Positions 34,659 to 43,537 of a DNA stretch of 64,000 nucleotides are shown here, piece after piece (positions within the stretch are counted from its first letter, which is position 1; each line of letters starts with the position of its first letter). The stretch comes from Chryseobacterium edaphi (GTDB taxonomy: Bacteria; Bacteroidota; Bacteroidia; Flavobacteriales; Weeksellaceae): assembly GCF_025628985.1 (NCBI RefSeq), contig NZ_JAOTEM010000005.1, forward strand, positions 248,001-312,000, read 5' to 3'. A model generated the notes under the pieces. The model ran no database searches and was not told where the DNA came from. It saw only the letters and a program-made list of their open reading frames with translations. The position numbers and the translations under genes were made by a program.

Positions 34659-35231
34659 ATGGAAACTTTCAAAGTGCATTTAGATAAATTCATTAAGATC
34701 AACGAGGAAGAATTTACTTCGATATTTTCTTTCTTTCAGGTTCTGGAAGTGAAGAAAAAAGAGAATCTGATGCAGGAAGGCGAACTTTGTAAATTCAAAT
34801 ATTTTGTTTTGAAAGGTTGTCTCAGAAAGTTTTTCGTCAACGAAAAAGGAGTAGAGCAAACGACAGAATTTGCCATCGAAAACTGGTGGTTGGCTGATAA
34901 TTTTGCATTTGAGCAGCAGGTGAAATCGCAGTTTAATATTCAGGCGGTTGAAAATGGGACAATTGTAATCATCGATTTTCAGTCTCAGGAACGTTTACTG
35001 GAAAAACATCCGATGATGGAACGTTATTTCAGAATGGTCTATCAAAGAGCTTATGCTGCTGCCGAAAAGAGAATCCGTTATCTTTATGAGATGAACAAAG
35101 AAGAATATTATATTCACTTCAGTACGCTTTATCCCTGGTTTATTCAGAGAATTCCACAATATTTATTGGCTTCATTTTTAGGTTTCACGCCGGAATATCT
35201 GAGCGAAATCAGATCTAAATTACGTTCTTAA
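34659..35231 (+). CDS. Crp/Fnr family transcriptional regulator
   Basis: The 190-residue regulator has a cyclic-nucleotide-binding-like beta-roll (about 20-115, with LMQEGELCKFKYFVLKGCLRKFF) and a C-terminal winged helix ending QYLLASFLGFTPEYLSEIRSKL, in which the recognition helix is LSEIRSKL. It lacks the Arg-Ser cAMP-binding pair of Crp, so the effector is unknown. Similar regulators in Bacteroidota often lie next to the gene they control; the carboxymuconolactone decarboxylase-like gene downstream is the best candidate. Confidence 0.88.
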   Translation: METFKVHLDKFIKINEEEFTSIFSFFQVLEVKKKENLMQEGELCKFKYFVLKGCLRKFFVNEKGVEQTTEFAIENWWLADNFAFEQQVKSQFNIQAVENGTIVIIDFQSQERLLEKHPMMERYFRMVYQRAYAAAEKRIRYLYEMNKEEYYIHFSTLYPWFIQRIPQYLLASFLGFTPEYLSEIRSKLRS

Positions 35232-35297
35232 ACCAGTTTAAGATTTTCACGGTTTTTAAAGAAGACATTTGTACTATAAATTTTTAAAGCAGACAAA

Positions 35298-35741
35298 ATG
35301 AGTACACGTATCAAAATTTTAAACGCCAATTCAGAATCTTACAAAGCAATGATGAATTTAGAAATGACTTTACAAACAGCTTCATTAAGTAATATCCAGA
35401 AAGAACTGATCAAGACTAGAGCATCACAAATCAATGGCTGCGCTTTCTGTCTCGATATGCATACAAAAGATGCATTAAAGTATGGTGAAACAGCACAAAG
35501 ACTCTTCCTCCTGAATGCATGGAAAGAAACTGATCTTTTTACTGAAGAAGAAAAAATAATTTTGGCAATGACTGAAGAAATTACAATGATCAGCCAAAAA
35601 GGACTCACTGAACAAACGTACGAAAAAGCGAGTCAGTATTTTAATGAAGAACAGATCAGAAGTATTATCATGGCCGTTATTACGATTAATATGTGGAACA
35701 GAATTGCGATCAGCACGCATCTGCAAGTTCCTAAAAATTAG
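35298..35741 (+). CDS. Carboxymuconolactone decarboxylase family (AhpD-like) protein
   Basis: A 147-residue helical protein with the AhpD-type redox motif GCAFCLDMHTKDA (Cys pair C-x-x-C and His, about residues 49-60). Such proteins act as alkylhydroperoxidase partners or peroxidase-like enzymes in the cytoplasm. It follows the Crp/Fnr-like regulator and may be its target. A strong terminator follows. Confidence 0.9.
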   Translation: MSTRIKILNANSESYKAMMNLEMTLQTASLSNIQKELIKTRASQINGCAFCLDMHTKDALKYGETAQRLFLLNAWKETDLFTEEEKIILAMTEEITMISQKGLTEQTYEKASQYFNEEQIRSIIMAVITINMWNRIAISTHLQVPKN

Positions 35742-35752
35742 AATTTTCTTAA

Positions 35753-35788
35753 AAAAATAGCTTTTCGAATATTGAAAAGCTATTTTTA
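35753..35788 (+). terminator. Terminator of the AhpD-like gene
   Basis: AAATAGCTTTTC/GAAAAGCTATTT forms a 12-bp stem with loop GAATATT and a TTTTATTT tail. Confidence 0.9.
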
Positions 35789-35797
35789 TTTAAATAT

Positions 35798-36301
35798 TTA
35801 TTGTTGGCAATTCAGCTGCAAAACATTTGCATTTAAAGGCTGTTCGATTTTTCGTTCCAGTTTTTTATCGATTAAAGTCACATAAATTTCCATCGAACCG
35901 GTACCGACGTGAAGTGATAAAATATGTCCGCCGAAAGCATTGAATTTGTCATCTGTTGCAACTCCGTGTATATGAATTGATGGACCTTTTTCATTCCACG
36001 CTATTGATCCGGTGAGACTTCCCATTTCGACTTTTTTAAAAGTTTTAGGATTGAATTTTTTTGCATTAAAATCATAAAATCCGAAAGTAACGTCTGATGC
36101 AAAACCAATTCCTGTGAAACTTGCTGAAGGAATATTTTCTGTCTTTACAAGATTTTCGATGCTTGAAACTACATCATCTCCTTCCCGAAGTACCATCAAA
36201 AATCCGGTCGGAGTTTTGGTATATCTGCAAATTTCTTTTTCCTGTGCTGGAAATAGGATCAGCATAAAAAATGTGAATAATAAAATTGAAAGTTTTTTCA
36301 T
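35798..36301 (-). CDS. Exported PPC/DUF296 domain protein
   Basis: A 167-residue protein with a signal peptide (about 1-19) and a PPC (DUF296) domain. Evidence is the strand-rich core GFLMVLREGDDVVSSIENL, GIGFASDVTFGFYD and the His-rich metal-site stretch IHIHGVATD ... GGHILSLHVGTGSMEIYVT. The PPC domain is known from plant AT-hook and bacterial cytoplasmic proteins; an exported form is less usual and probably metal-binding. Function is unknown. Confidence 0.75.
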   Translation of the reverse strand: MKKLSILLFTFFMLILFPAQEKEICRYTKTPTGFLMVLREGDDVVSSIENLVKTENIPSASFTGIGFASDVTFGFYDFNAKKFNPKTFKKVEMGSLTGSIAWNEKGPSIHIHGVATDDKFNAFGGHILSLHVGTGSMEIYVTLIDKKLERKIEQPLNANVLQLNCQQ

Positions 36302-36360
36302 TGGTAAAAATTTAATTTTAATGATGAAAAATCTGCACCAAAAGAGTTTTTTACCAAAAT

Positions 36361-36648
36361 TTAAATAATTTCAGTTAAGTAAATCTGCGGTTTTTCCTGC
36401 AGTTTTTCATCAATTAACTTTCCGAAATCCTGAATGTAAGATTGTTGATTGTGTCCAGCCAAACCTTCTTCGCTCTTCCAGATTTCGTAGAAAGTGAAAA
36501 GATTTTTATCTTCAATTCCCTGATGAAGCGAGTATAATTCGTTGGCTTCTTCTTTTTGAGTTTTTATAACCATATTTTGGAGAACCTCTAAAACTTCTGT
36601 TCTGTGTTCTTCTTTGGCTTTGATAATTGCGGTTAAGTAAATTTTCAT
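36361..36648 (-). CDS. Putative quinol monooxygenase (ABM domain)
   Basis: The 95-residue protein has the antibiotic biosynthesis monooxygenase (ABM) ferredoxin-like fold typical of YgiN-type proteins (MKIYLTAIIKAKEEHRTEVLEVLQNM, FTFYEIWKSEEGLAGHNQQ). Its ATG overlaps the stop of the NAD(P)H oxidoreductase gene by one base (TAATG), as ygiN follows mdaB in many bacteria. The pair probably handles quinols. Confidence 0.88.
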   Translation of the reverse strand: MKIYLTAIIKAKEEHRTEVLEVLQNMVIKTQKEEANELYSLHQGIEDKNLFTFYEIWKSEEGLAGHNQQSYIQDFGKLIDEKLQEKPQIYLTEII

Positions 36649-37262
36649 TAGACTAATTGGGGTTTTAATTCTTTTTCGAAAACTGTTTTCAAATGATCTC
36701 TGTAAATGGTCATGTCGCGATCAATATTTGCATTTTTTTCCACATCGTGAAAGTGAAAACTCTCCATTTTTTCTAAAGAAACGAAAGCATTCATTCTATG
36801 AAAACCGAAAAGAGGTCCGTTATCAACACTTGTTTCGTTGAAAAATTCTCCGGGAAGTGTGAAAGCGGTTTCGGGTGCATTCCAGCTTGTGGTGACCATA
36901 TATTTTCTTCCGCCAAGCATTCCGCCAGTTCCATAATTGATCTGTGGATTGTCTGAAGTTCTGCCGTCGCTCATATAAATTCCTTTTGCGTGACCTGCCG
37001 TGAAAACTTCGTCAATATATTTTTTGAAACCGTTCGGCAACTGAAACCACCAAATTGGGGTGTGATAAATGATAAAATCTGCCCAGACGAACTTTTGAAC
37101 TTCCTCGTTTTCATCATAGCCTTCGTTGATATTTGAGATTTTTATTTCTACATTTTCAAATTCATTTAAGACTTGTAAAGTGTTGTCTGCAATCGTCTGA
37201 TTATATTTCCCTCCGGAATGTCCGAAGTTTTGTCCGCCGTTAATGATTAATACTTTTTTCAT
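36648..37262 (-). CDS. NAD(P)H-dependent oxidoreductase (MdaB-like flavodoxin fold)
   Basis: A 204-residue FAD/FMN quinone reductase of the flavodoxin-like fold family. It begins KKVLIINGGQNFGHSGGKYN, has DFIIYHTPIWWFQLPNGFKKYIDEVFTAG (flavin-binding loop, about 63-91) and GGRKYMVTTSWNAPETAF. It most resembles the modulator-of-drug-activity B family, which reduces quinones in two-electron steps. It is co-transcribed with the quinol monooxygenase and divergent from a LysR-type regulator that probably controls it. Confidence 0.9.
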   Translation of the reverse strand: MKKVLIINGGQNFGHSGGKYNQTIADNTLQVLNEFENVEIKISNINEGYDENEEVQKFVWADFIIYHTPIWWFQLPNGFKKYIDEVFTAGHAKGIYMSDGRTSDNPQINYGTGGMLGGRKYMVTTSWNAPETAFTLPGEFFNETSVDNGPLFGFHRMNAFVSLEKMESFHFHDVEKNANIDRDMTIYRDHLKTVFEKELKPQLV

Positions 37263-37323
37263 TGTTGTAATGATTGTTTAAATTTTATGATGCAAAGTTA
37301 TGAGTGATTGATCTATAATAAAA

Positions 37324-37359
37324 ATCATATAAATTATAGTTTAGTATTATAATTATGAT
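37324..37359. promoter_or_regulatory. Inverted repeat, candidate LysR-type operator
   Basis: ATCATA and TATGAT ends enclose an AT-rich imperfect dyad (about 12-15 nt arms) in the divergent gap between the oxidoreductase and LysR genes. LysR proteins typically bind such sites. Confidence 0.4.
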
Positions 37360-37493
37360 ATAAAAAATGTCAATTTTCAAAAACTTCCCACTAACTTTGT
37401 CGGAAGAAATTGGCAAACAAAATTCACTTGGCAGACAGATCAATCTAATTTGACAATTAAGTGCAAAGCTAATTCACAATTCACACTCAAATT

Positions 37494-38399
37494 ATGGTAA
37501 ATTTAGAATGGTACCGAACCTTTAAAGCGATCTATAAGACAGGAACATTGACGGGAGCGGCAGAATCTCTGTTCATCTCACAACCTGGAGTAAGTTTGCA
37601 TCTAAGTTCTTTGGAAGCTTATGTAGGCTATAAATTGTTTGACAGAACAGGAAGAAAAATGATTCCAACTGAAAGAGGGAAGGTTTTATTTAATGCAGTT
37701 TCTGATCCATTGACAAGATTGGAAGATGTGGAAAAAAACTTTCAGAAGTCAACAGAAAAACATACTCCGACAATCAGTGTGGGAATGTGTTTTGAGACTT
37801 TCCAGACAACTTTGGAACAATATGTTTCTACATTGCCTTTTAATCTGATTATCAGTTTCGGCGAATATCCGGAAATGCTGGATCAATTGGATAAAGGAAT
37901 TTTAGATTTAATTATCACTCCGAAAAAAGGAACTTCACCCAATATTTTACATGAAGCATTTTCTTCTGAACAGATTATTTTAGTGGGCGGAAAAAATGTT
38001 GATACAGAAAGTTTCAGAGAAACTTTAGATTCAAAAGGAATTGAACACGCTGAAGAATGGTTGAAACAGGAAAAATGGTACGGAACGACAGGCGATATGG
38101 AACACCTTTTTCAGTTCTGGATTCTAAATTTCGGTCATAAGCCAAACTTCCGTCCGAACTATATTGTTCCGAATTTAAATTCAATTATTCGATGTCTGAA
38201 AGGAGGAACCGGATTGGCCGTAATTCCTGATTTTTTATGTAAAAGTGAAATTGAAAGTGGGGAGGTAAAAATGATCTGGGAAGGTGATAAAAAACTGGAA
38301 AACACATTGTATTTTGGTTGTAGAAAAAAAACAATGTACCAACAGGAAATTGACCATATCAAAGGTTTGTTCAGGCAGATCATGGGGAAAATTAATTAG
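37494..38399 (+). CDS. LysR family transcriptional regulator
   Basis: The 301-residue protein has a LysR-type N-terminal winged HTH (about 1-60: NLEWYRTFKAIYKTGTLTGAAESLFISQPGVSLHLSSLEAYVGYKLFDRTGRKMIPTERG) and a periplasmic-binding-like effector domain (about 90-300). It is divergent from mdaB-like and ygiN-like genes and an imperfect dyad lies between them, so regulation of these is likely. A TAACTTTG -7 element (37392-37399) lies upstream. The stop codon lies in the first unit of a heptad repeat tract. Confidence 0.9.
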   Translation: MVNLEWYRTFKAIYKTGTLTGAAESLFISQPGVSLHLSSLEAYVGYKLFDRTGRKMIPTERGKVLFNAVSDPLTRLEDVEKNFQKSTEKHTPTISVGMCFETFQTTLEQYVSTLPFNLIISFGEYPEMLDQLDKGILDLIITPKKGTSPNILHEAFSSEQIILVGGKNVDTESFRETLDSKGIEHAEEWLKQEKWYGTTGDMEHLFQFWILNFGHKPNFRPNYIVPNLNSIIRCLKGGTGLAVIPDFLCKSEIESGEVKMIWEGDKKLENTLYFGCRKKTMYQQEIDHIKGLFRQIMGKIN

Positions 38400-38439
38400 G
38401 AATTAGGAATTAGGAATTAGGAATTAGGAATTAGGAATT
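38396..38439. repeat. Heptanucleotide tandem repeat (TTAGGAA, about 6 copies)
   Basis: A perfect tract of TTAGGAA units starts at the LysR stop codon (TAG is within the first unit) and runs towards the aldo/keto reductase gene. Slippage would alter the spacer, not the protein. Confidence 0.9.
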
Positions 38440-38474
38440 TTCAAATAATATTTTAAAATTAAAAACAAGCAATT

Positions 38475-39350
38475 ATGCAGCAAAAAACATATACAGGACA
38501 GCCTGTAATTACGTTAAACAACGGAGTTGGTATTCCGGCTTTAGGTTTCGGAGTATGGCAAATGGAAGATTTGAAAGAGTGTGAAAATGCGGTCATCAAA
38601 GCAATCGAAACGGGTTACAGAATGATTGATACGGCATCGATTTACCAAAATGAAACTGCAGTTGGAAATGCAATAAAAAACAGTGGCGTAAACAGAGATG
38701 ATCTGTTTATCACTTCAAAACTTTGGGTTCAGAGTCATGGTTATGAAGAGTCAAAAAGTGCTTTCCAGAGAACTCTTGACAGATTACAGCTTGATTATTT
38801 AGATATGTATCTTATTCATTGGCCTTTTGGAGATTTTCTGGGAGCCTGGAAAGCATTGGAAGAGCTTTATCACGAAGGGAAAATCAAAGCAATTGGTGTT
38901 TGTAATTTTACAGTTGAAAAATTGGAAGAATTAAAAGCAAATTCAACGGTACTTCCTGTGATTAATCAAATTGAATTGCATCCGCTATTCCAGCAAAAAG
39001 AACTTCAGGTGTATGACAGAGAAAATAATATTGTAACGCAACCATGGAGCCCGCTTGGAAACGGAAATGCAGGACTTTTAGACAATCAGGATTTAAAAAA
39101 TATTGCAGAGAAATATAACAAAACTGTTGCTCAGGTAATTCTGAGATGGCATTTGCAGGAAGGCTTTTGCGTGATTCCAAAATCGGTGACACCATCAAGA
39201 ATTGAAGAGAATTTCAATGTTTTTGATTTTGAATTATCAGAAGAAGAAATGAATGTTGTTCGTTCTCTGGACACCGGAAAAAGATTATTTTTTGATCCGA
39301 AAGATCCGGCTTGGGAAGAAAAAATGCTGAATTCTGTTGCGGATATTTAA
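38475..39350 (+). CDS. Aldo/keto reductase
   Basis: The 291-residue TIM-barrel NADPH-dependent reductase has the AKR5-type motifs: GFGVWQ, GYRMIDTASIYQNE (catalytic Asp and Tyr, about residues 45-58), ITSKLW (catalytic Lys), YLIHWP (catalytic His), and VIPKSVTPSRIEENF at the C-terminal cofactor site. It reduces aldehydes or ketones of unknown identity. It follows the LysR regulator, with the repeat tract between them. Confidence 0.93.
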   Translation: MQQKTYTGQPVITLNNGVGIPALGFGVWQMEDLKECENAVIKAIETGYRMIDTASIYQNETAVGNAIKNSGVNRDDLFITSKLWVQSHGYEESKSAFQRTLDRLQLDYLDMYLIHWPFGDFLGAWKALEELYHEGKIKAIGVCNFTVEKLEELKANSTVLPVINQIELHPLFQQKELQVYDRENNIVTQPWSPLGNGNAGLLDNQDLKNIAEKYNKTVAQVILRWHLQEGFCVIPKSVTPSRIEENFNVFDFELSEEEMNVVRSLDTGKRLFFDPKDPAWEEKMLNSVADI

Positions 39351-39352
39351 AC

Positions 39353-39769
39353 ATGGAAAAAGCTTTAAAACTTACTGAAAATGAAACAATATTGTTATTG
39401 ATTGAACATTTAAAACATAAAGGTTGGATTATTGAAAGTTATTGTTTAGGTCAAACGAGAGGATGTGACATTGTTGCAATAAAACATGACGAAAAATTTT
39501 GTATTGAGGTAAAAGGAGCCAGAGCAGATGATAATTCTCCAACTAAGAGAAGAGAATACTTCAACAGCGGGCAAATAAAAACGCATTTTGGTAAAGCCAT
39601 TGTTAAGATTTTATCCGATAAACATTTGAACCCGAATTCTAAGTTTGCTATTGCTCATCCAAATGATGATGATATAATAAGATCAATAGGAAATTTGACT
39701 CCATACCTTCGCAATTTAGAGATTAAGCATTTTTGGGTTTCCCAAACTGAAATTATAGAAGAAAATTAA
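39353..39769 (+). CDS. Restriction endonuclease-like (PD-(D/E)XK) small protein
   Basis: This 138-residue protein begins 2 nt after the aldo/keto reductase stop codon. A PD-(D/E)XK nuclease-like core is seen as GCDIVAIKHDEKFCIEVKGA (Asp, then E-x-K; about residues 37-56), with a C-terminal FAIAHPNDDDIIRSIGNL. I do not recognise a named family. A possible nuclease role is inferred from the motif only. The start MEKALKL was chosen over an upstream ATG lying in the reductase gene. Confidence 0.65.
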   Translation: MEKALKLTENETILLLIEHLKHKGWIIESYCLGQTRGCDIVAIKHDEKFCIEVKGARADDNSPTKRREYFNSGQIKTHFGKAIVKILSDKHLNPNSKFAIAHPNDDDIIRSIGNLTPYLRNLEIKHFWVSQTEIIEEN

Positions 39770-39785
39770 TTAAAAAATTTTTAGA

Positions 39786-40841
39786 ATGTTTTCACTAAAT
39801 AGCATTAGTAAAAAACTCAACATAAAATATCCCATCATTCAGGCTCCGATGTTTGGAGTGAGCACGCCCGAAATGGTAGCATCAGCAAATAAAGCGGATT
39901 GTTTGGGATCTTTAGCTTTGGCAGATCTTTCAGCGGAAAAGTCAATTCAACTGATTCGAGAGACAAAAAAACTGACAGATAAACCTTTTGCCGCTAATAT
40001 ATTTGTTCACCAAATTCCGGAAATTACAGATTCTTTGAAGTTGAAATTTATTGAAACAAAACAATTTATTGAACAACTTGCCAGAGAAAATAATATTGAA
40101 GTCAGTCTTCCGAGTCTTGAAGAAATCAAATTAAATTCTTATCACGAACAAATCGATGCAATCGTTGATGAAAACTGCAAAATTCTGAGTTTTACGTTTG
40201 GAAATCTTGATGATAAAAGCATTCAAAAATTAAAACAAAACGGAGTTACAATGATCGGAACTTGCACTTCAGTTGAGGAAGCTTTAGTTCTCGAAAAATC
40301 AGGAATTGACATCATTTGTGTTCAGGGAATTGAAGCTGGAGGTCACCGGGGAAGTTTTGAGGCAGAAAATATTCCGCAGATTGGCGGTTTGTCATTACTG
40401 TCACAGGTTTATGAATCTATGCAAGTTCCGTTGATTTATGCAGGAGGAATTTATAATGCAGAAACTTTAAAAGCCTCAAAAGAATTGGGAGCACATGGTT
40501 TTCAGGTAGGAAGTATTTTGTTGGCATCCCAGGAAAGTGCTTTGCGACCGTTTGAAAAAGAATTTCTTAAAAATGCAAATGAAAAAGATATTGTTTTAAC
40601 CAAAAGTTTTTCGGGACGCTACGCAAGAGGAGTTCAGAATAAATTCATAAAAACAATTGACAATTCTGAATATATTTTGCCTTATCCTTATCAGAATAAA
40701 CTGACCAATGAGTTGCGAAAGATTGCAAGAGCTCTGGAAAATGCTGATTTTGTCAATATTTGGGCTGGACAATCGCTGCATAATTATAGTGAACTTTCCA
40801 CAGAAGAAATTTTGAATAAGTTGATTGTAGACTGTCAATAA
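39786..40841 (+). CDS. Nitronate monooxygenase / NAD(P)H-dependent flavin oxidoreductase
   Basis: The 351-residue FMN-binding TIM-barrel enzyme matches the 2-nitropropane dioxygenase family. It has YPIIQAPMFGVSTPEMVASAN (about 15-35), QGIEAGGHRG (FMN phosphate/His site, about 179-188), YAGGIYNAETLKASKELGAHGFQVGS and an expected C-terminal segment. It oxidises nitronates or related compounds. It lies downstream of the PD-(D/E)XK-like gene, and a terminator follows. Confidence 0.88.
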   Translation: MFSLNSISKKLNIKYPIIQAPMFGVSTPEMVASANKADCLGSLALADLSAEKSIQLIRETKKLTDKPFAANIFVHQIPEITDSLKLKFIETKQFIEQLARENNIEVSLPSLEEIKLNSYHEQIDAIVDENCKILSFTFGNLDDKSIQKLKQNGVTMIGTCTSVEEALVLEKSGIDIICVQGIEAGGHRGSFEAENIPQIGGLSLLSQVYESMQVPLIYAGGIYNAETLKASKELGAHGFQVGSILLASQESALRPFEKEFLKNANEKDIVLTKSFSGRYARGVQNKFIKTIDNSEYILPYPYQNKLTNELRKIARALENADFVNIWAGQSLHNYSELSTEEILNKLIVDCQ

Positions 40842-40847
40842 AAAGCA

Positions 40848-40880
40848 AAAATCCTTTCAAATAGAAAGGATTTTTTTGTT
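40848..40880. terminator. Bidirectional terminator between nitronate monooxygenase and mpl
   Basis: AAATCCTTTC/GAAAGGATTT with loop AAATA, then a run of seven T; A-rich on the opposite side. Confidence 0.9.
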
Positions 40881-40912
40881 CTTAATCTAAAAAAAATTTT
40901 TAAGCCAATTAC

Positions 40913-42250
40913 TTATCTCGTCAGATCCAAACCACCAAAATTGCCCGAACTCATCATCATATAAACTCCCTGAGTTTTATCTAGTAAATCCCAGTAAGCA
41001 TGAAGTTCTTCTGCATTCGTGAAAACTTTTAGATTTTCATTTTTAAACATTTCTTTGATCAATTCAGGTGAAATTGGTTCCATTCTTTTAATCTTTAAAG
41101 CATCTTCAGAATAGAAAACAATGGCTTCATCCAAACCATCCATTGCGTGGTCGTATTGTTCCAAAAATACAGGATTTAAACTTGAATAAGTGTGTAATTC
41201 AAGAAAACCGTATTTTTTTTCATTTTTAAATTGCTCACAGAAAGCTTTTACCACAGCTTTGACTTTGCTTGGAGCGTGCGCGAAATCTTTATAAAGAATT
41301 CCTTTATCTTCTCTTTCTACTTTTTCAAGACGTTTTGAAGCGCCTTTAAAACTCATGATTGCGTCATAAAAATCTTCATCCATGATTCCCAAAGTGTGAC
41401 AGATATGTCTTGCTCCTTCAAGATTCAACAAGTTATGCGCTCCAAAAACAGAAAGCGGAATATCTCCCATTTCGGTTTTTAAGTGAACTTTTCCGTTTAC
41501 GATTTCGTATTCAGGAGTTTTGTATGGGATTTTTCTGAAATAATTTTCAGCATTTTCCACCACTTTTACGACTTCAGAATCTTCTTCATTATAAACCAAA
41601 ACTCCGCCTGGAGTAATACTGGCAACAAATTTTCTGAACTGCTCAATATAATCATCAAAAGTTTTAAAAACATTGATGTGATCCCATGCAATTCCGCTCA
41701 TTAAAGCGATATTCGGTTGGTACAATAAAAATTTTGAACGCAGATCGATAGGAGAGGAAAGGTATTCGTCACCTTCCAACACCATAAAATCGCTGTCTTC
41801 GGTCAGTTTTACCATACAGTCAAAACCTGCAAGCTGTGCTCCCACCATATAATCAACATCTTTCTGATGAAAATTCAGAACGTGAAGAATCATTGAGGTG
41901 ATCGTCGTTTTTCCGTGAGAACCTGCGATGACAACTCTTGTTTTAGTTTTTGACTGTTCGTAGAGAAATTCAGGGTAAGAATATATTTTTAAACCTAATT
42001 CTTTTGCTTTTGCCAATTCAGGGTTGTCCTGATGAGCGTGCATTCCGAGAATTATAGCATCAATGTCTGAAGTTATTTTTTCAGGAAACCACCCCAATTC
42101 TTCGGGAAGAATTTCTTTTTTGGCAAGTCTTGATTTTGAAGGTTCAAAAATGGCATCATCTGAGCCTGAAACTTCATATCCTTTATCTTTTAACGCAATA
42201 GCAAGATTGTGCATGGCGCTTCCGCCGATAGCAATGAAATGGGTTTTCAA
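40913..42250 (-). CDS. mpl: UDP-N-acetylmuramate:L-alanyl-gamma-D-glutamyl-meso-diaminopimelate ligase
   Basis: Mpl (445 residues) recycles the cell-wall tripeptide by joining it to UDP-MurNAc. Mur-ligase features are the N-terminal HFIAIGGSAMHNLAIAL, the ATP loop GSHGKTTITSMI (about 109-120), EGDEYLSSPID, and DFAHAPSKVKAVV near the C-terminal domain. The family length fits. It is followed by a lipoprotein and an acyltransferase encoded upstream on the same strand, so an envelope-related operon is likely. Confidence 0.93.
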   Translation of the reverse strand: MKTHFIAIGGSAMHNLAIALKDKGYEVSGSDDAIFEPSKSRLAKKEILPEELGWFPEKITSDIDAIILGMHAHQDNPELAKAKELGLKIYSYPEFLYEQSKTKTRVVIAGSHGKTTITSMILHVLNFHQKDVDYMVGAQLAGFDCMVKLTEDSDFMVLEGDEYLSSPIDLRSKFLLYQPNIALMSGIAWDHINVFKTFDDYIEQFRKFVASITPGGVLVYNEEDSEVVKVVENAENYFRKIPYKTPEYEIVNGKVHLKTEMGDIPLSVFGAHNLLNLEGARHICHTLGIMDEDFYDAIMSFKGASKRLEKVEREDKGILYKDFAHAPSKVKAVVKAFCEQFKNEKKYGFLELHTYSSLNPVFLEQYDHAMDGLDEAIVFYSEDALKIKRMEPISPELIKEMFKNENLKVFTNAEELHAYWDLLDKTQGVYMMMSSGNFGGLDLTR

Positions 42251-42252
42251 AT

Positions 42253-42693
42253 TTATTGAGAGTTTTTTACGTTTTTACTGATGATTTGCTGAAAAGCATC
42301 GACAACTTGATCCCAGTTTTTCTTATACTGAGGCATGATCATACCTGCATCTGTTTTGTTGGCACTGTTTTCACCATTTTTTACGTTGATAGAGACTGCA
42401 ACGCGGTCGTATACTTTTTTGTGATCTTCTGCGATATGTCTGAAGTTATTCTGGGTCAGAATCTGATTTAAATTCTGAATTTCTTCGGCAGTAAGTTTAA
42501 AATTAGTTTTTATTTTCTTTTCCTGACCTTCGAAAGAATAATGTACGTCATTACCTTTGATTAAAAGATTCTCGTAGATCGGTGCATAGCCTCCACTTTT
42601 TGAATAACTGATATCAAAATCTGAATAGACTTTCTGGCTGTTGCAAGAAACAATAATCATAATGGCAAATAATATTGCTATTAATTTTTTCAT
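42253..42693 (-). CDS. Hypothetical lipoprotein
   Basis: A 146-residue protein with a lipoprotein signal (about 1-17, lipobox IVSC). The mature protein is strand-rich: SDFDISYSKSGGYAPIYENLLIKGNDVHYSFEGQEKKIKTNFKLT. I do not recognise the family. It starts 16 nt after the acyltransferase stop and its stop lies 2 nt from the mpl start codon, implying an envelope operon. Confidence 0.65.
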   Translation of the reverse strand: MKKLIAILFAIMIIVSCNSQKVYSDFDISYSKSGGYAPIYENLLIKGNDVHYSFEGQEKKIKTNFKLTAEEIQNLNQILTQNNFRHIAEDHKKVYDRVAVSINVKNGENSANKTDAGMIMPQYKKNWDQVVDAFQQIISKNVKNSQ

Positions 42694-42708
42694 AATGACT
42701 TTAAATTT

Positions 42709-43509
42709 TTAAGGATTGGGTTGTTCAGATTTTTTTGCTTTTATTTCTTCGTCATACGTATGCAAAACGTTGAAATCTTCTGTCTGCTCAATGGCAGTCA
42801 TGATTTTCAAGAGGATCTGCTGTGCGTTTTCTGCGTCGTAATCGATGTCTAAAGGTTTTTTAAATTCCATGGTAGGTTTTACTCCGGTAACTTTTACACG
42901 AAGTCCTTTTTTATCAAACGCTCTTCTGAACCCGTTTATTTTAATTGGAATAACAATTGGTCGCTGATTTTTAATCAATTTAGCTGTTCCTTTTCTTCCC
43001 TGAGCAAATGCTGCAGTTGTTCCTTGAGGAAAAGTGGCTACCCAACCATTATCGAGGGCTTTCATAATATTATCAATTTCACCCAAATCAACCATTCTGT
43101 TGACGTTTTTGCCTTCTGCTCTCCATGTTCTTTTTACCGTTACAGCTCCAGCAATTTTAAAAATTTTTGGAAGAATACCTTTATTCATGGTTTCTTCGGC
43201 TGCAACGTAATAAAAGTCAACTCTTGGGTTTAGAAGATAGATCGGATTTTTTATTGTATTTAAATAACCATTATTCACCGCACAAAATGCATGATACATC
43301 GCTGCAACATCGGCAAAATAAGTCTGATGATTGGATACAAAAAGTACATTAGAATCTGGGAGGTCGACCAAATGTTCTGTTCCGGTAATTTTTAATTTGT
43401 TGAAACCATTAAATCTTCTGTAGGAAACAATTCCCAGAATAAATATGATAAACCTTTTTAAAAAATAAGGAGTGCCGAACGAATCGGTAAATATGTTCTT
43501 CTTCGCCAT
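42709..43509 (-). CDS. Lysophospholipid acyltransferase family protein (1-acyl-glycerol-3-phosphate acyltransferase-like)
   Basis: The 266-residue PlsC-like enzyme has the catalytic SNHQTYFAD motif (H-x4-D, about residues 59-67) and the FPQGTTAAF motif (about residue 153). It attaches acyl chains to lysophosphatidic acid or a related lipid at the inner membrane. A hydrophobic N-terminal segment (FLKRFIIFILGIVSYRRF) anchors it. It lies in a presumed operon with the lipoprotein and mpl. Confidence 0.88.
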   Translation of the reverse strand: MAKKNIFTDSFGTPYFLKRFIIFILGIVSYRRFNGFNKLKITGTEHLVDLPDSNVLFVSNHQTYFADVAAMYHAFCAVNNGYLNTIKNPIYLLNPRVDFYYVAAEETMNKGILPKIFKIAGAVTVKRTWRAEGKNVNRMVDLGEIDNIMKALDNGWVATFPQGTTAAFAQGRKGTAKLIKNQRPIVIPIKINGFRRAFDKKGLRVKVTGVKPTMEFKKPLDIDYDAENAQQILLKIMTAIEQTEDFNVLHTYDEEIKAKKSEQPNP

Positions 43510-43537
43510 TTTTTAATTAAACATAATATCTGCAAAG

